Assembly: GCA_900754605.1 (NCBI GenBank)
Contig: CAAEDK010000252.1
Coordinates: 1 to 31,566 of the forward strand
Source of the DNA: an uncultured Oscillospiraceae bacterium
GTDB taxonomy: Bacteria > Bacillota_A > Clostridia > Oscillospirales > Oscillospiraceae
DNA: 31,566 nt
Direction of reading: 5' to 3'
Shown: one piece after another, positions 29,674-31,566 of the stretch
How positions within the stretch are numbered: position 1 is the first letter of the stretch
How the letters are laid out: every line of letters begins with the position of its first letter
Position numbers and translations under genes: made by a program
The notes under the pieces: model-generated
Told to the model about the DNA's origin: nothing
Database searches by the model: none
The model's input: the letters and a program-made list of their open reading frames with translations, nothing else

Positions 29674-30371
29674 TCTGGTGCCTCCTTACTCGCATCCATG
29701 ACCGCCTTTCCATATCTGGCAATCATGGTTGCGTAAATAATATTGTGGAAGTCCAGATCACTCACCAGTTTTGGGTGTGCCAAATCTTCTGCCTCCATGG
29801 GTGACTTCAGGTCATACAGCCGTCTGGCGGAATAAAAGATGGGGTAATCCTGTATCGCAAATCCATGGGGTTTGGATACGATGCGGCTGAAATCAATGGA
29901 ATCGTGTGAAAGAGCGGGGAGCGCCGGTTGCCAGAGTCGCTCCTTTGAGGCGAGAAGATAGAGCGCCGCCAGATAGCCAGGAGGCGCATCATCCCATACC
30001 CTGTCCGCAAAGCGGCTTCTGAGGTGGACGGACACTGTGTGCAGGACTGCCTGATCCGGCCCGCTCCAGTGTTCCACAGCCTGAATCCTCTTGTGCAGGC
30101 CGGCATGAGGGATGTGTCCGAAATATTCCAGAATCAAATCCAGGTACTCAATCGCGCCGGACTTCAACCGCTCCGCGATATACGGACAGGTGCGGACTTG
30201 ACAGGATCGGCGGCGGTAATGCAGGCAGTACCGGCAATCCACATCCTCCGGCTTGTAGCAGAAGCGGCTGAGGATCATCATCCCGCCGCCGCGCTTCTGG
30301 AAGCCAGGGACGCTCATCATCATATGCTCCAGACCAGCTCGAGGGGTATTCTGAGCGAAATATCTTGTCAT
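29658..30371 (-). CDS. Hypothetical protein with N-terminal Cys cluster
   Basis: 237 aa, ATG at 30371 with GGAG 6 nt upstream. Residues 38-62 carry five cysteines: Cys38, then C46-x2-C49-x7-C57-x4-C62-P-Y, suggesting a zinc or iron-sulfur site. The rest is soluble, with helical segments (GAIEYLDLILEYFGHIPHAGLHKRIQAVEHW; AALYLLASKERLW) and an aromatic-rich C-terminal half. No family is recognised by me. It lies first after the 219-aa gene and a terminator-like hairpin, and overlaps the ArdA-like gene by 16 bp, which suggests translational coupling. It ends EWAMC. Confidence 0.7.
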   Translation of the reverse strand: MTRYFAQNTPRAGLEHMMMSVPGFQKRGGGMMILSRFCYKPEDVDCRYCLHYRRRSCQVRTCPYIAERLKSGAIEYLDLILEYFGHIPHAGLHKRIQAVEHWSGPDQAVLHTVSVHLRSRFADRVWDDAPPGYLAALYLLASKERLWQPALPALSHDSIDFSRIVSKPHGFAIQDYPIFYSARRLYDLKSPMEAEDLAHPKLVSDLDFHNIIYATMIARYGKAVMDASKEAPEWAMC

Positions 30372-30393
30372 GGCACACTCCTTCTTTCAAAAC

Positions 30394-30450
30394 AAAAAAG
30401 CGGGAGCTGCTTATGCTGCACAGTGTGTGCAGATGCGGCTCCCGCTTTTT
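30394..30450 (-). terminator. Terminator-like two-tier hairpin
   Basis: AAAAAAGCGGGAGC (30394-30407) pairs with GCTCCCGCTTTTT (30438-30450), enclosing a second small stem around CTGCAC/GTGCAG. In the leftward transcript the stem ends in TTTTTTGTTTTG, a good T-tract. It lies between the 219-aa gene and the Cys-cluster gene, about 23 bp before the latter's start, with no room for a separate promoter. Confidence 0.8.
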
Positions 30451-30456
30451 CTGATG

Positions 30457-31116
30457 TCACATATCAATTTGTGGCTCCTGTGCTTGTCCCTGCTCCAGTC
30501 TGTCCGCCAGATCTGGGACAGTGTATTCGATCTTTGTCCTTGCGGTCTGCATGGCTTTGAGGTGTCCATCTTCCAGCTCTGGGCCTTCATCCAGCAGGTA
30601 GTCTGTGGCCCGGTAGAGTTCAGTTAGCTCCTCCGGTGAGAAAAGCTGGGTCTTGGAGATCAGCCCGGAGCGGACGGCAAAATCCTGCTTGGCCCCGCAA
30701 AAATCTTCATCATAATAATGTCCGTAGCTCACGCCGGTTCTGTTATAGTCCCAGATCCAAGTGACAAACTGATAGCCCCTGCCATTTTCCAACTCCCGGC
30801 CAGCCAGCACTGCGCCGCCAAAATCCGCCAGCAGATGGAATTTTTCGCTCAGACCGCTGATATGAAGGGTGGGCGCAGTTTGAACCTCCTCAACATAAGT
30901 GTACACTTCATCTGCGGTCTGTGCGACTCTGTGGTACAATTCACTGGCCTCCGGATTATTGCTTCCGGCAGGAAAAAGGAACACATCGTTTCCTGGAGAA
31001 ACAAAGAGGACAGGCTGACCATGGAGGAAAATCTCCAGCCGCCTATCCTCTACATTGGATGATTCAACTCCGCCTTCTCTCAGGCGCCGGGAAAGTTCTT
31101 CAAAAAATTTTTTCAA
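30457..31116 (-). CDS. Hypothetical protein, first gene of the leftward array
   Basis: 219 aa from a TTG at 31116, with GAGGT 8 nt upstream. The first 80 residues (FFEELSRRLREGGVESSNVEDRRLEIFLHGQP, a beta segment, and a helix AQTADEVYTYVEEVQ) parallel the 104-aa protein at 23587-23901. The C-terminal part (residues 85-205) is soluble with aromatic motifs (YQFVTWIWDYNRTGVSYGHYYDEDFCGAKQDFAVRSGLI). No family is recognised. A terminator-like hairpin lies 42 bp upstream, and the tRNA-Ala gene is the next feature to the right, so this is the outermost cargo gene on this side. It ends QIDM. Confidence 0.75.
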   Translation of the reverse strand: MKKFFEELSRRLREGGVESSNVEDRRLEIFLHGQPVLFVSPGNDVFLFPAGSNNPEASELYHRVAQTADEVYTYVEEVQTAPTLHISGLSEKFHLLADFGGAVLAGRELENGRGYQFVTWIWDYNRTGVSYGHYYDEDFCGAKQDFAVRSGLISKTQLFSPEELTELYRATDYLLDEGPELEDGHLKAMQTARTKIEYTVPDLADRLEQGQAQEPQIDM

Positions 31117-31157
31117 TGGTTAAACCTCATTTCTTTTTTATCTGTTGGGACGACAAC

Positions 31158-31190
31158 AAAAAAGCGGAGATTCTATCATCGAATCTCCGC
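31158..31190 (-). terminator. Intrinsic terminator upstream of the 219-aa gene
   Basis: GCGGAGATTC (31164-31173) pairs perfectly with GAATCTCCGC (31181-31190), 7-nt loop. In the leftward transcript TTTTTTGTTG follows. It could end transcripts coming from the tRNA side. The next start codon is only about 42 bp away, so the downstream gene needs read-through or a promoter within that short AT-rich stretch; none is convincing. Confidence 0.8.
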
Positions 31191-31265
31191 TTCAATAACT
31201 ATATTGGTTTTTCTCCGGGGGAAGGGAATCAGGTGTCCGTCCTCTTTGTGTTTTCGTATGGATAG

Positions 31266-31306
31266 AACAATGACTCACACATTTGGTCTGTGTGAGTCAT
31301 TGTTTT

Positions 31307-31307
<1 letters not shown>
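31266..31307. terminator. Hairpin terminator beside the 3' end of tRNA-Ala
   Basis: AACAATGACTCACAC (31266-31280) and GTGTGAGTCATTGTT (31290-31304) form a perfect 15-bp stem with a 9-nt loop. A T-tract follows on the plus strand; on the minus strand the T-tract is weak. It begins 3 bases beyond the tRNA 3' CCA, so it most likely ends tRNA transcription and may also block plus-strand transcription. Confidence 0.7.
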
Positions 31308-31387
<80 letters not shown>

Positions 31388-31477
31388 GCCAGAAACCCTT
31401 GATTTTGCTGGATTTCTGAGCTATTCAATTTTTTGACTTTACTCTCCATTGCAGGGGAGCACACCCGGTTGCTTGCG

Positions 31478-31504
31478 CTCCCAGCTGAGCTATACCCCCA
31501 TGTT
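31478..31504 (-). repeat. 27-bp direct repeat, copy B: truncated 5' fragment of tRNA-Ala
   Basis: This is the same 27 bp as in the intact tRNA gene, but after the D-stem region the sequence diverges (GCGCAAGCAACC...) and cannot fold as a tRNA. It lies between the promoter at 31539-31566 and the intact tRNA. It is best read as a tRNA-gene remnant left by recombination or by a former integration in the 5' half of the gene. Confidence 0.9.
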
Positions 31505-31538
31505 CAATTTTTGCTGTTTTGCTGACCGAACGAATTGT

Positions 31539-31566
31539 ATTTTAGCAGAGTATTACCCATTTGTCA
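31539..31566 (-). promoter_or_regulatory. Sigma-A-type promoter for the tRNA-Ala transcript
   Basis: On the minus strand TGACA (31562-31566), the last five bases of a TTGACA whose first base lies outside the window, is followed by exactly 17 bp and TAAAAT (31539-31544). Transcription would run through the truncated tRNA fragment into the intact tRNA-Ala. No similar promoter is evident between the two copies. Confidence 0.7.

Overview
The window is a 31.5 kb stretch of one integrative conjugative element (ICE) or a closely related mobile island. The host is probably a gut Firmicute of class Clostridia, Oscillospiraceae or Lachnospiraceae type. Support for this: every confident protein gene lies on the minus strand and is tightly packed; ATG, GTG and TTG starts follow GGAGG-type ribosome binding sites; a CCA-encoding tRNA-Ala sits at the right edge; and several protein families typical of clostridial ICEs occur (DUF3849, DUF4314, DUF4320, DUF6550, DUF3852, TrbL/DUF6045-like, SpoVG, YodL-like, ArdA-like). 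Family names are from recall of sequence patterns; no search was run. Integrase, relaxase, coupling protein and VirB4-type ATPase are not in the window and presumably lie to the left.

Transcription runs right to left. 31.3-31.57 kb: tRNA-Ala(GGC), a truncated copy of its 5' end, and a sigma-A-like promoter. 31.1-21.3 kb: cargo made of four large two-unit ArdA-like (DNA-mimic antirestriction) proteins, DUF4314 and LPD-like proteins, and unknowns, one of them split by an apparent frameshift. 21.1-17.3 kb: winged-helix-like protein, D12-class adenine methyltransferase, two double AbrB-like proteins, a DUF3849 protein and a YodL-like protein. 17.2-8.9 kb: SpoVG homologue, then a nearly complete Tad/Flp-type pilus set (pilin-like protein, prepilin peptidase, CpaB, TadZ, TadA, TadB, TadC, two TadE/DUF4320-like pseudopilins) with two small unknown genes inserted. 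8.8-6.4 kb: membrane-anchored DUF6550 protein and a secreted Trp-rich protein. 6.4-2.4 kb: small unknowns, a VirB2-like DUF3852 protein and a TrbL/VirB6-like membrane protein. 2.4-0.2 kb: a DUF4406/DUF7768-type protein and a large C5-cytosine methyltransferase.

A reasonable reading is that the Tad-like proteins and the VirB2/VirB6-like proteins build the cell-surface and mating apparatus. The two solitary methyltransferases and four ArdA-like proteins would protect incoming DNA from host restriction. Features that the gene list does not explain are a recurrent methionine-rich C-terminus on about 18 otherwise unrelated cargo proteins, terminator-like hairpins between genes of a co-directional array, foldable leaders that could hide ribosome binding sites, and the tRNA fragment upstream of tRNA-Ala.
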